Source of the DNA: Bacteroidota bacterium
GTDB taxonomy: Bacteria > Bacteroidota > Bacteroidia > Bacteroidales > UBA932
Assembly (NCBI GenBank): GCA_009778375.1
Contig: WRJW01000217.1
Span: 1 to 21,566, forward strand
DNA: 21,566 nt
Direction: 5' to 3'
This document shows positions 7,703-15,357 of the stretch, piece by piece (the first letter of the stretch is position 1; every line of letters starts with the position of its first letter). The notes beneath the pieces were generated by a model. The model saw only the letters and a list, made by a program, of their open reading frames with translations. It was not told the DNA's origin and ran no database searches. A program made the position numbers and the translations under genes.

Positions 7703-10700
7703 ATGAAGAAAAACCTAATCCTTGCCATGGCTCTATTGATTTGTCATGCAGCCATGGCGCAAATGCGCGTTACCGGAACGGTAACCGCCTCTGACGACGG
7801 GACTCCGGTTTCGTACGCCACGATTGCCGTTAAAGGCAGTAGTAATTTGGTTACCACCACCGACTTGGACGGAAAATTCGTATTTGCCAACATTCCGGGC
7901 AATGCCGTGCTGGTAATCAGTTATATTGGGTACGTTACTCAGGAGATCCCCGTAAACAACCGATCTGCCGTCAACATTGCTCTTTCGCCGGATGCTTTGG
8001 CGTTAGAAGAGTTGATGGTAGTGGCCTACGGTACGGCTAAGAAAAGTACCTATACCGGTTCTGCCGCCATGGTAACTGCCGATAAGATTAAAGATGTGCC
8101 TATTGCATCGTTTGAAGAGGCATTGAACGGCAAAGTTGCCGGTATGCAAGTTACGGGGAATACAGGAAAGGCAGGATCCGCCACCAATATTCGGATTCGC
8201 GGTACAGGTTCCATGAATGCCGGCAGCGAACCGCTTTATGTAATAGATGGCGTACCCGTAGTATCCGGCGAAAGAAGCCAGATGGGAGGATATTTGATGA
8301 CCACGAATGTTCTGAGCACCTTGAATCCAAACGACATCGAGCAAATTACCGTATTAAAAGATGCGGCTGCTTCAGCGCTCTACGGTTCTCGCGCGGCTAA
8401 TGGAGTAATTGTGGTTACTACCAAAAAAGGTAAAATGGGTAAGACTACCGTAAATTTCAAATCTTCTGTAAGCATTTCTCCTACTTTTGCCACCGACAAC
8501 TGGGAATTAGCTAAACCCGAGGAGATGTTGGAGATGCTTTACGAACTTTTTTGGAACGGAGAAAAGGAGCGTGGAAGCTCCGATGCTGACTGTAATGAAT
8601 ACGCAATTCGTCAGCTTAATAACAGAATAGGGAGCAATGCAAAAAATGGAACCGGATTGGTCTTTTCCGCTTCCGATAATACGGCAAAAACGTTGAAAGC
8701 GACTCCGAAGACCGATGGACTTGGGAACAGCAGGGCGGATGCAAATGGTAATCCAATATATTTTGACTGGGAAAAAGCTTTGTTCAGAACTGGCGTTTAC
8801 CAAACATACGATTTGTCCGTAAGTGGTGGAACAGAAAACACGACCGTTTATTCCTCCATTGGATACACAAAGGATAAAGGAAGGACGTTTGATAATGAGT
8901 TTAGCCGTATTTCGGGACGAGTGAATGTAACGCAAAAAGTAGGCAAATTTATGGAACTTACCACCATTGCGGGCGTCTCTTCGAGCAACCAGGTTGGTTT
9001 TAACGACACAAGAAATCAAACGTGGAATTATTTCTACATGACGCGTAACCTGTTATGGCCCTATTATTACCCCACTGATTATAAAACGGGAGAACCGATT
9101 ATGGTGACTTATGGTAGTGGAGTACGAAATCCGGTCTATTACCACAATGAGTGGGATAATTCGACTAAAACGCAAAAACTTTCGGCGAGTGAAGCGCTGA
9201 CGATAAATTTCTTACCCGAGTTAACGTTGAGATCGATAGTTTCTTATGACAATACAAATATAAAAGATCATGTGTACTACAGCGCCCTCCATTTTAATGC
9301 CACAGGATCTAACGGAAGTATTTCTGAAGTAAGGACCGATATACAAAAGTTGGTTTCTTCTACCACCCTGAATTACAATAAATCATTTGCAGATAGACAT
9401 AATGTGAGCATATTAGCCGGTTTTGAAACCGATAAAGAAACTTCTGAATATGTCTATGGGAACGGCACCCAATTGCCCACCAGTACCTTACACACCTTAT
9501 CTACCGCTGGAAGTACCACATCTGCAGGGTATGAGTGGGGATCTGCCATGGTATCCCTCTTTTCACGGGCCGAATATAACTATAATTTGAAATATTTTGT
9601 GTCGGGATCTTTCCGCCGAGATGGATCTTCCCGTTTTAGTCCCGAAAATAGATGGGGTAATTTCTGGTCTGTTTCGGGGGCATGGTCCATCAACAAAGAA
9701 AAATTTATGGAGTCTTTTGCAGACGTTGTTAACAATCTTCGCTTGCGGGTAGCTTACGGGGTAAACGGAACCACGCCCTCAAGCAATTATGCTTGGCGAT
9801 CCCTGACCTCCTATACGGCTAAATATAATGAAAAACCAGGTGGCGGCTTAGCCAATATCGGCAACGACCTGTTGACTTGGGAGAGCAACTATACAACCAA
9901 CGTAGGCCTTGATTTTGGATTGTTTGATAATCGTTTACGGGGCGCAATCGAGTATTTTAACCGCGATTCCAAAAATTTGCTTCAGGATGTACAAATTTCT
10001 CGGGTTACCGGATTCTCCAGCACTCTTCAAAACGTGGGTGAGATGAATAATAAAGGTTGGGAAGTTGAGATAGGCGGTGATATTATCCGCAACAAAAATT
10101 GGCATTGGGATGCCAGCCTGTCCGCATCGTTTATCAAATCTAAAATAGTTAAATTGTATGGTGGGCAAGACATTAGGTGGGAATCAATGGATAATTACAC
10201 CGGATACACCTACATATACAAAGAGGGGTATTCCAATTTAGAACTCTATGCCAGAGAGTGGGCCGGTGTGGATCAAACCAATGGTAAAAACGTCTGGTAC
10301 ACTAATAACGAATATAATGATCCAAATATTAAGGGATTTAAGAAAAATGTATCTTATGATTTCGAAGATGCAGATGAAGTTACTCTGGGCGATATGAACC
10401 CAAAGGTATACGGAGGTTTTAATACCAACCTCTCCTGGAAAAACCTCTCACTGGGCCTAAACTTCATTTACAAAATCGGAGGTTATACCTACGATAAGGT
10501 AGGGCGAGATGTGAACGACGACGGATATTTCTGGGAGCGTGTAATGAGCGCCGATACCTATAAAAACCGGTGGACCTATGAAAAACGACACGGGAAATAT
10601 CCATTGCGCATTGACGAGGACCTGGAAGATGCCCTTATTGTTAGTTCTCGCCATAGAAATCCGGGGGATTTTTTGAGGTTAAAAAATATTTCGCTTTCGT

Positions 10701-10888
10701 ACTCGTTGCCTAAAGGAATTGTTAATACAGTGGGGATTAGCGGCGCCCGTATTTATTTTACGGGGTCTAACCTCCTTACTTTTGCCGCCTATAAGGTATA
10801 TGACCCCGAAGTCAACTATAGAGCATATAGAAATTCGGAGTTACCCATAAGCAAAACTTATACCTTTGGGCTTGAAATTAATTTTTAG
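7703..10888 (+). CDS. SusC/RagA-family TonB-dependent outer-membrane transporter
   Basis: This protein (1061 aa) has a signal peptide ending at AMAQ (residue 20). It is followed by a carboxypeptidase-regulatory-like beta-sandwich (about 21-95), a SusC signature linker with VVAYGTAKKSTYTGS near 106-120, and the TonB plug (about 125-245, with LYVIDGVPV and ALYGSRAANGVIVVTTKKG). The remainder is a 22-strand-type beta-barrel ending in LEINF with a terminal aromatic residue. SusC proteins import glycans or peptides through the outer membrane using TonB energy, capped by a SusD lipoprotein, here encoded 25 bp downstream. There is no N-terminal STN domain, so it is unlikely to signal through an anti-sigma factor. 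The substrate cannot be told: no glycoside hydrolase, sulfatase or regulator is adjacent, and the nearest hydrolases are peptidases in separate operons. Family call is firm. Confidence 0.97.
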   Translation: MKKNLILAMALLICHAAMAQMRVTGTVTASDDGTPVSYATIAVKGSSNLVTTTDLDGKFVFANIPGNAVLVISYIGYVTQEIPVNNRSAVNIALSPDALALEELMVVAYGTAKKSTYTGSAAMVTADKIKDVPIASFEEALNGKVAGMQVTGNTGKAGSATNIRIRGTGSMNAGSEPLYVIDGVPVVSGERSQMGGYLMTTNVLSTLNPNDIEQITVLKDAAASALYGSRAANGVIVVTTKKGKMGKTTVNFKSSVSISPTFATDNWELAKPEEMLEMLYELFWNGEKERGSSDADCNEYAIRQLNNRIGSNAKNGTGLVFSASDNTAKTLKATPKTDGLGNSRADANGNPIYFDWEKALFRTGVYQTYDLSVSGGTENTTVYSSIGYTKDKGRTFDNEFSRISGRVNVTQKVGKFMELTTIAGVSSSNQVGFNDTRNQTWNYFYMTRNLLWPYYYPTDYKTGEPIMVTYGSGVRNPVYYHNEWDNSTKTQKLSASEALTINFLPELTLRSIVSYDNTNIKDHVYYSALHFNATGSNGSISEVRTDIQKLVSSTTLNYNKSFADRHNVSILAGFETDKETSEYVYGNGTQLPTSTLHTLSTAGSTTSAGYEWGSAMVSLFSRAEYNYNLKYFVSGSFRRDGSSRFSPENRWGNFWSVSGAWSINKEKFMESFADVVNNLRLRVAYGVNGTTPSSNYAWRSLTSYTAKYNEKPGGGLANIGNDLLTWESNYTTNVGLDFGLFDNRLRGAIEYFNRDSKNLLQDVQISRVTGFSSTLQNVGEMNNKGWEVEIGGDIIRNKNWHWDASLSASFIKSKIVKLYGGQDIRWESMDNYTGYTYIYKEGYSNLELYAREWAGVDQTNGKNVWYTNNEYNDPNIKGFKKNVSYDFEDADEVTLGDMNPKVYGGFNTNLSWKNLSLGLNFIYKIGGYTYDKVGRDVNDDGYFWERVMSADTYKNRWTYEKRHGKYPLRIDEDLEDALIVSSRHRNPGDFLRLKNISLSYSLPKGIVNTVGISGARIYFTGSNLLTFAAYKVYDPEVNYRAYRNSELPISKTYTFGLEINF

Positions 10889-10913
10889 TTAATAATCATA
10901 TAATTATATATAA

Positions 10914-12404
10914 ATGAAGAAATTATTATTATTCGCAATATCGTGTGCATTATTCGTATCGTCCTGTGATTCCTTTTTGGACGTGAAACCCACCAGCCAG
11001 GCTGACGCCAAGTCGGCAGTCGGTACGGCAGCTGATGCACAGGTAATTATGAACGGAATTATGCGCAAAATGCTGGGTGATGGCAGTTACTATGGCAGAA
11101 ATATGTTCCTCTATGCAGACGCCAAAGGTGGGGATTTATGTGTAGGAGGGCGAGGTAGAGGATATGACAACCTGTTTGTGTTTGAGCATACCACGGTGAG
11201 CGGTACCTATTCCGGTTTTTGGTCTCAGATTTACCACTGTCTGGCGCAGATTAACAATCTGATTACTAACATAGAGATCATCTCAGATGCCGGTAATGGT
11301 TCTGGTGCATTAAACCATCTTAAAGCTCAGGCACTTACTGCCAGAGCAATATGTTATTACGATTTGGTACGTTTGTACGGCAAGCCGTATGATATGGATA
11401 AAAATGCATTAGGGGTTCCTTTGATACTTGAAGTGCTGGATGCATCCGCGCAACCTCCACGGGCGACCGTGGGAGAGGTGTATTCGCAGATTGTTGCCGA
11501 CTTAAATGCGGCGATTCCGCTCTTTACCAAAGGTCAAAAAGATAACGGATACATAAATTATTATGCCGGCGTTTCCATGCAGGCGCGGGTATACCTGCAA
11601 ATGCAAAATTATTCGGCAGCATTAACGGCAGCCGAAGAGGTGATTGATTCAAAAATCTATACTTTGTACGCCAACGACGGTTGGGTAGATTCCTGGTCCA
11701 AACAGTTTCAAACCGAATCTATTTTTGAATTGATTTATTTGCCTATAGAAGGTGATTTGACCAGATCTTCTTTAGGTTCCATGAATATTAAAACACCTTC
11801 CAGCTATACCAACTGGGATTATTTTATTGCCAGCGATGCCTTTCTTGCCTTACTGGGCGAAGACCCTGACGATATACGTTGGGGCCTTATGGGTATAGAT
11901 GAAAAATCTGAAAAGGTAAATCATGTTGGCGAGATGGTGGGCCTTAGAAAAGGTTGCTGCTATAAATATATGGGAGGTCTTTCATGTCCCGGCGACGGCA
12001 AAAGCACCTCAACGGCAGTAAATATTAAAGTTATTCGCCTCTCTGAAATCTATTTGATTGCTGCCGAAGCCGCTTTTCTGTCCAATAATAAGGAAAAAGC
12101 CGCCACTTATTTACAGGCAATACGCCAGCGGGCCCCCAATCTGGATCCGGCTACTGCTGCCAACGTTACCCTTGAAATGATTCAAAACGAGCGCAGCAAA
12201 GAATTACTCAATGAGGGTCATCGTTTCTTTGACATGATGCGTTGGAACAAGAGCATTACGTATAATGATTTTTGGACTATGTCACCGGTAACTTCCCGTC
12301 CCGAGACCATTGACAGAACCTATTACAAAACCGTGCTGCCCATAGATGTTAATGAAATCAATGCCAATCCGACCCTAAAGGATCAGCAGAACCCTGGATA
12401 TTAA
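10914..12404 (+). CDS. SusD/RagB-family outer-membrane nutrient-binding lipoprotein
   Basis: The 496-residue product has a lipoprotein signal, lipobox VSSC with Cys18 as the lipidation site, then DSFLDVKPTSQ, the standard SusD beginning. The conserved helical TPR-like segment includes ARAICYYDLVRLYGKPYD in the first third. The C-terminal SusD signature is RSKELLNEGHRFFDMMRW at about 427-444, and the protein ends QQNPGY, a common SusD ending. It forms the surface lid of the SusC barrel encoded just upstream and binds the same unknown ligand. The pair is almost certainly one transcript, with a 25 bp AT-rich gap containing the palindrome ATATAATTATAT at 10898-10909. A strong terminator follows at 12428. 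No further operon members are present, so this is a minimal two-gene uptake locus. Confidence 0.97.
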   Translation: MKKLLLFAISCALFVSSCDSFLDVKPTSQADAKSAVGTAADAQVIMNGIMRKMLGDGSYYGRNMFLYADAKGGDLCVGGRGRGYDNLFVFEHTTVSGTYSGFWSQIYHCLAQINNLITNIEIISDAGNGSGALNHLKAQALTARAICYYDLVRLYGKPYDMDKNALGVPLILEVLDASAQPPRATVGEVYSQIVADLNAAIPLFTKGQKDNGYINYYAGVSMQARVYLQMQNYSAALTAAEEVIDSKIYTLYANDGWVDSWSKQFQTESIFELIYLPIEGDLTRSSLGSMNIKTPSSYTNWDYFIASDAFLALLGEDPDDIRWGLMGIDEKSEKVNHVGEMVGLRKGCCYKYMGGLSCPGDGKSTSTAVNIKVIRLSEIYLIAAEAAFLSNNKEKAATYLQAIRQRAPNLDPATAANVTLEMIQNERSKELLNEGHRFFDMMRWNKSITYNDFWTMSPVTSRPETIDRTYYKTVLPIDVNEINANPTLKDQQNPGY

Positions 12405-12427
12405 CCTGAGCCTAAACATTACACATT

Positions 12428-12466
12428 CAGCCGCCCGAGCACCTGTTCGGGCGGCTGTTGTTTTAT
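12428..12466 (+). terminator. Rho-independent terminator of the susC-susD operon
   Basis: A perfect 11 bp GC-rich stem pairs CAGCCGCCCGA (12428-12438) with TCGGGCGGCTG (12447-12457) around an 8-base loop. It is followed by TTGTTTTATT. The T-run overlaps the stop codon of the converging permease gene (12463-12465). On the minus strand the sequence after the hairpin is not T-rich, so it works best for plus-strand transcripts, though it may also stop the converging operon. Confidence 0.9.
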
Positions 12467-13668
12467 TGCAAAATAAAAAAACGCACGGAGGCACGGGCGG
12501 CCAAATAGCCGATCAGCAGTACGGAGGCGAGCACTAAGGCTATATCGTTCCACATAACCAATACCGGATAGGCGGTAATCATAAAATTACCGGGCAGGGA
12601 AATGAGTCCAAAACGTTGTTGAAGAAAACAGAGCAATAGACCAAAAATCAGGCCGAAAAAGGATCCTAATACGGTAATCATCCACCCTTCCAGAAGAAAA
12701 ATACGTTTGATCGCCACCGGCGAAGCGCCCAAACTTTGGAGGCTGACCATATCTTCGCGTTTTTCAATAATGAGCAGCGCCATGGATCCCAAAATGTTGC
12801 AAGAGATAATCAACAATACAAAGAGCAATAGAAAGTAGATGACTATTTTTTCTGTGCGCATCATTTTATAGAGCGATTCGTTTTGCTGGTACCGGTTTTG
12901 CAGGAGGTAGCCATGAGGTTCCAACAGCCGACGGTACTTTGCTTGAATATTGTCGGTCGAAGCCCCGGGTTGGAGGCGGATTTCGATATAGCTTACCTCA
13001 GTAGTATATTCCATCAATTGGCGGGCAGTAGCAAGGGGGATAAAAAAATATTGGGAGTCGTAGTTCTGTTCTACGGCAAAAATCCCCGAAGGAAAGAGTT
13101 TTTGGGTGTGCAGGGATGCCTGAGGATTTAGGGGGTTAAAGGTAGCGCTGAGGCTGGGAAAATAGAGGTAGATGGGGTCGATAAAATGAATATTTACCCC
13201 CAAATTTCGTGCCAACCCCTGACCCATAACGATTTGAGGAATTTCACCCAAATGGGTAGAAAAAGCGCCGTCTGTGGTACGATCGATTAAGGGGGTATGC
13301 GTAGTAAAAATGGAGTCCACTCCTTTCATCATAGCAGTAACGGAGCGGTTGCGGTACTCGATGACTACGGTCTCTTCTACAATTTCGCACCATGCTGCTA
13401 CCAAAGGGTCTCCCTTGATGTCGTCCCAAAGAGGATCGCATCCGTCTATATATTTTCCTGTGGCCGGCTTGATTACCAAATCGGCGTCAAAAGTGTTGTA
13501 GAGCGACTGAACCAGATGGTCAAAGCCGTTGTATACCGACAAAATTACGATAAAGGCCAACGTTCCGGCCATCATACCTAAGGCGGTAATCCACGATATC
13601 AGGTTGATTACGTTGTGCGATTTTTTCGCAAAAAGATAGCGTCGGGCAATAAAAAGGGGGAGATTCAC
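12463..13668 (-). CDS. FtsX/LolC-LolE-type ABC transporter permease
   Basis: This 401-residue inner-membrane protein has one N-terminal transmembrane helix (about 22-46), a large periplasmic MacB_PCD-like domain (about 50-270), and three C-terminal helices (about 275-301, 322-349 and 373-395) forming the FtsX domain. The start MNLPLFIARRYLFAKKSHNVINLIS and the loop SLGASPVAIKRIFLLEG are typical of the LolC/LolE lipoprotein-releasing family in Bacteroidota. Such permeases work with a LolD-like ATPase to release lipoproteins towards the outer membrane, which would fit the many lipoproteins here, but no ATPase gene is present in this window. The start is GTG at 13668-13666, overlapping the rbfA stop codon by four bases (GTGA), so translation is probably coupled. 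It is the last gene of the tyrS-rbfA operon. Confidence 0.9.
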   Translation of the reverse strand: MNLPLFIARRYLFAKKSHNVINLISWITALGMMAGTLAFIVILSVYNGFDHLVQSLYNTFDADLVIKPATGKYIDGCDPLWDDIKGDPLVAAWCEIVEETVVIEYRNRSVTAMMKGVDSIFTTHTPLIDRTTDGAFSTHLGEIPQIVMGQGLARNLGVNIHFIDPIYLYFPSLSATFNPLNPQASLHTQKLFPSGIFAVEQNYDSQYFFIPLATARQLMEYTTEVSYIEIRLQPGASTDNIQAKYRRLLEPHGYLLQNRYQQNESLYKMMRTEKIVIYFLLLFVLLIISCNILGSMALLIIEKREDMVSLQSLGASPVAIKRIFLLEGWMITVLGSFFGLIFGLLLCFLQQRFGLISLPGNFMITAYPVLVMWNDIALVLASVLLIGYLAARASVRFFILQ

Positions 13669-14012
13669 GAGCGAAGCAAGGCGTCAATCCGTTCAACATA
13701 ATCCAAAGAGTCGTCTACCATAAAGACCAATTCGGGAACGATACGTAATTGTTTGGCTACTCTGCGGCCTAAGGCTCCGCGGATCGTTTTGACTTGTTTT
13801 TGGAGGAGTTCCAAGACCTCGCTTCCCTTGTCCGACGGAAAAATACTTAACCATACTTTGGCAAAGGCCAAGTCGGGACTCATCCGTACCGACGTAACGG
13901 TAATCATGACCCCGTTGTAGGCGCTCATGCCTTGTTGCTGGAATATCTCGGCCAAGTCGCGCTGCAATTGGCGTCCTACTTTAAGCTGGCGGGTGGTTTC
14001 GGGTTGTTCCAT
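13665..14012 (-). CDS. rbfA: Ribosome-binding factor A
   Basis: The product (115 aa) has the normal RbfA length and order: a first helix RQLKVGRQLQRDLAEIF, strands with MITVTSVRMSPDLAFAKVWLSIFP, a helix ending IRGALGRRVAKQLRI, and the closing strand PELVFMVDDSLDYVERIDALL. RbfA is a KH-like-fold factor that binds the 30S subunit and assists late 16S rRNA 5'-end maturation, important in the cold in E. coli. The start is one base downstream of the tyrS stop, and its own TGA overlaps the GTG of the permease gene, so all three genes form one operon. Pairing of rbfA with the FtsX-like permease recurs, as I recall, in Bacteroidales genomes, which should be checked. Confidence 0.96.
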   Translation of the reverse strand: MEQPETTRQLKVGRQLQRDLAEIFQQQGMSAYNGVMITVTSVRMSPDLAFAKVWLSIFPSDKGSEVLELLQKQVKTIRGALGRRVAKQLRIVPELVFMVDDSLDYVERIDALLRS

Positions 14013-14013
14013 G

Positions 14014-15306
14014 TTATTCGAGGCATTTAATGAGGTAATAATTTTTCTTTCCTTTTTGGATCAAAAGGTATTTTCCCTGTATAAGCATCATGCTGTTTAC
14101 CTGTAAGTCGATGGCCGTTACTTTCTCTTTGTTGAGGCTGAGCCCTCCTCCTTGAATCATTTTGCGGCATTCTCCCTTAGAAGAAAATACGGCGGTTTTT
14201 ACGGCCAGCAACTCCATCACGTCTGCAGGGAGGTCGGCGGCCCGAATGTCGCATTGAGGCACCCCCTCAAAAACGGATAGAAAAGTAGCCTCGTCCAAGG
14301 AGCGCAACATATCGGAAGTTCCCTGTCCAAAAAGGATTTGAGAGGCGTCTATGGCTTTTAGGTACTCCGCAGTGCCGTGAACCATACAAGTCACCTCTTT
14401 GGCTAACAATTTTTGTAAAAGTCGTTCGTGGGGCGCAGAATAGTGTTGTGTAACCGCATCTTCAATTTCTTGTCTATGCAAAAAAGTGAAGATTTTCAGG
14501 TATTTCTCGGCATCTTCATCCGACACGTTGAGCCAAAACTGATAAAAGGTATAGGGGCTGGTATAACGGGCATCTATCCACACATTGCCCTGTTCGGTTT
14601 TGCCGAATTTTCCTCCGTCTGCTTTGGTAATCAACGGACAGGTCAGGGCAAAACATTCGCCGCCCGTTTTGCGGCGGATCAGTTCCGATCCGGTGGTAAT
14701 ATTGCCCCACTGGTCGCTGCCGCCCATTTGCAACTTGCAATTATAATGCTCGTACAAAAATAAATAGTCATATCCCTGAACCAGCTGGTAGGTAAATTCG
14801 GTAAAAGACATCCCTTCGTGCTCGTCGCCCGTGATTCGTTTTTTTACCGAATCTTTGCTCATCATATAATTGACCGTTATGTGTTTGCCTACATCGCGGG
14901 TAAAAGCTAAAAAAGAATAATCCTTCATCCAGTCGTAGTTATTAACCATGACAGCGGCGTTTGGCGCTTCCGAATCAAAATCGAGAAAACGGGCCAGCTG
15001 CTTTTTAATAGCCTCCTGATTATGGCGTAAGGTTTTTTCGTCTAACAAATTGCGCTCCGATGATTTACCCGACGGATCTCCAATCATTCCCGTTGCACCC
15101 CCTACTAAGGCAACAGGCTTGTGTCCGCATAATTGAAAATGCCTGAGCAGCATTACGGTCACCAAATGTCCTATATGCAGGGAGTCGGCGGTGGGATCGA
15201 TCCCCACGTAGGCCACGGTCATCTCTTTTTGTAACTGTTCTAAGGTTCCGGGCATCACATCATGCACCATACCACGCCATTGCAACTCTTCAATAAAATT
15301 CTTCAT
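14014..15306 (-). CDS. tyrS: Tyrosyl-tRNA synthetase
   Basis: The 430-residue enzyme charges tRNA-Tyr with tyrosine in the cytoplasm. Class I motifs are visible: HIGH at residues 44-47 (SLHIGHLVT) and the KMSKS equivalent KFGKT at 233-237. The tyrosine pocket and dimer-face signatures include VGGATGMIGDPSGK (68-81) and YQLVQGYDYLFLY (173-185), and GGSDQWGN lies at 195-202. A C-terminal S4-like RNA-binding domain covers about 360-425. I chose the ATG at 15306 because MKNFIEELQWRG is the usual family start. An ATG 20 codons upstream would add a Phe/Tyr-rich stretch unlike the family and lie over the promoter. A TAnnTTTG box on this strand ends 16 bp upstream. The gene heads the tyrS-rbfA-permease operon. 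Confidence 0.96.
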   Translation of the reverse strand: MKNFIEELQWRGMVHDVMPGTLEQLQKEMTVAYVGIDPTADSLHIGHLVTVMLLRHFQLCGHKPVALVGGATGMIGDPSGKSSERNLLDEKTLRHNQEAIKKQLARFLDFDSEAPNAAVMVNNYDWMKDYSFLAFTRDVGKHITVNYMMSKDSVKKRITGDEHEGMSFTEFTYQLVQGYDYLFLYEHYNCKLQMGGSDQWGNITTGSELIRRKTGGECFALTCPLITKADGGKFGKTEQGNVWIDARYTSPYTFYQFWLNVSDEDAEKYLKIFTFLHRQEIEDAVTQHYSAPHERLLQKLLAKEVTCMVHGTAEYLKAIDASQILFGQGTSDMLRSLDEATFLSVFEGVPQCDIRAADLPADVMELLAVKTAVFSSKGECRKMIQGGGLSLNKEKVTAIDLQVNSMMLIQGKYLLIQKGKKNYYLIKCLE

Positions 15307-15322
15307 ATCCCGAAATAAAAGA

Positions 15323-15330
15323 CAAAAGTA
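15323..15330 (-). promoter_or_regulatory. Predicted -7 promoter element for the tyrS operon
   Basis: On the minus strand this reads TACTTTTG, matching TAnnTTTG, with 16 bp before the tyrS ATG. The predicted leader is about 10 nt. A -33 TTTG is not obvious upstream, where the sequence is mostly the opposite promoter and its A-rich leader. Confidence 0.5.
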
Positions 15331-15339
15331 AAAATATTT

Positions 15340-15347
15340 TATCTTTG
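15340..15347 (+). promoter_or_regulatory. Predicted -7 promoter element for the S41-S37 operon
   Basis: An exact TATCTTTG ends only 10 bp before the ATG at 15358, so the transcript would begin within a few bases of the start codon. It lies 9 bp from the divergent tyrS element. No TTTG -33 is visible at about 15316-15319, which is A-rich. Confidence 0.55.
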
Positions 15348-15357
15348 CAGAAAAAAA

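Noticed and set aside
7482..7706. Plus-strand frame crossing the end of pnp and the start of susC
   Set aside because: Its first part is the pnp tail in another frame and the rest is AT-rich intergenic sequence holding the susC promoter candidates.
8507..9019. Minus-strand open frame of 170 codons inside susC
   Set aside because: It is antisense to the SusC barrel. Its composition looks like a frame shadow and it has no recognisable motif.
10898..10909. Palindrome ATATAATTATAT between susC and susD as a regulator site
   Set aside because: Short AT-only palindromes are expected by chance in AT-rich Bacteroidota leaders.
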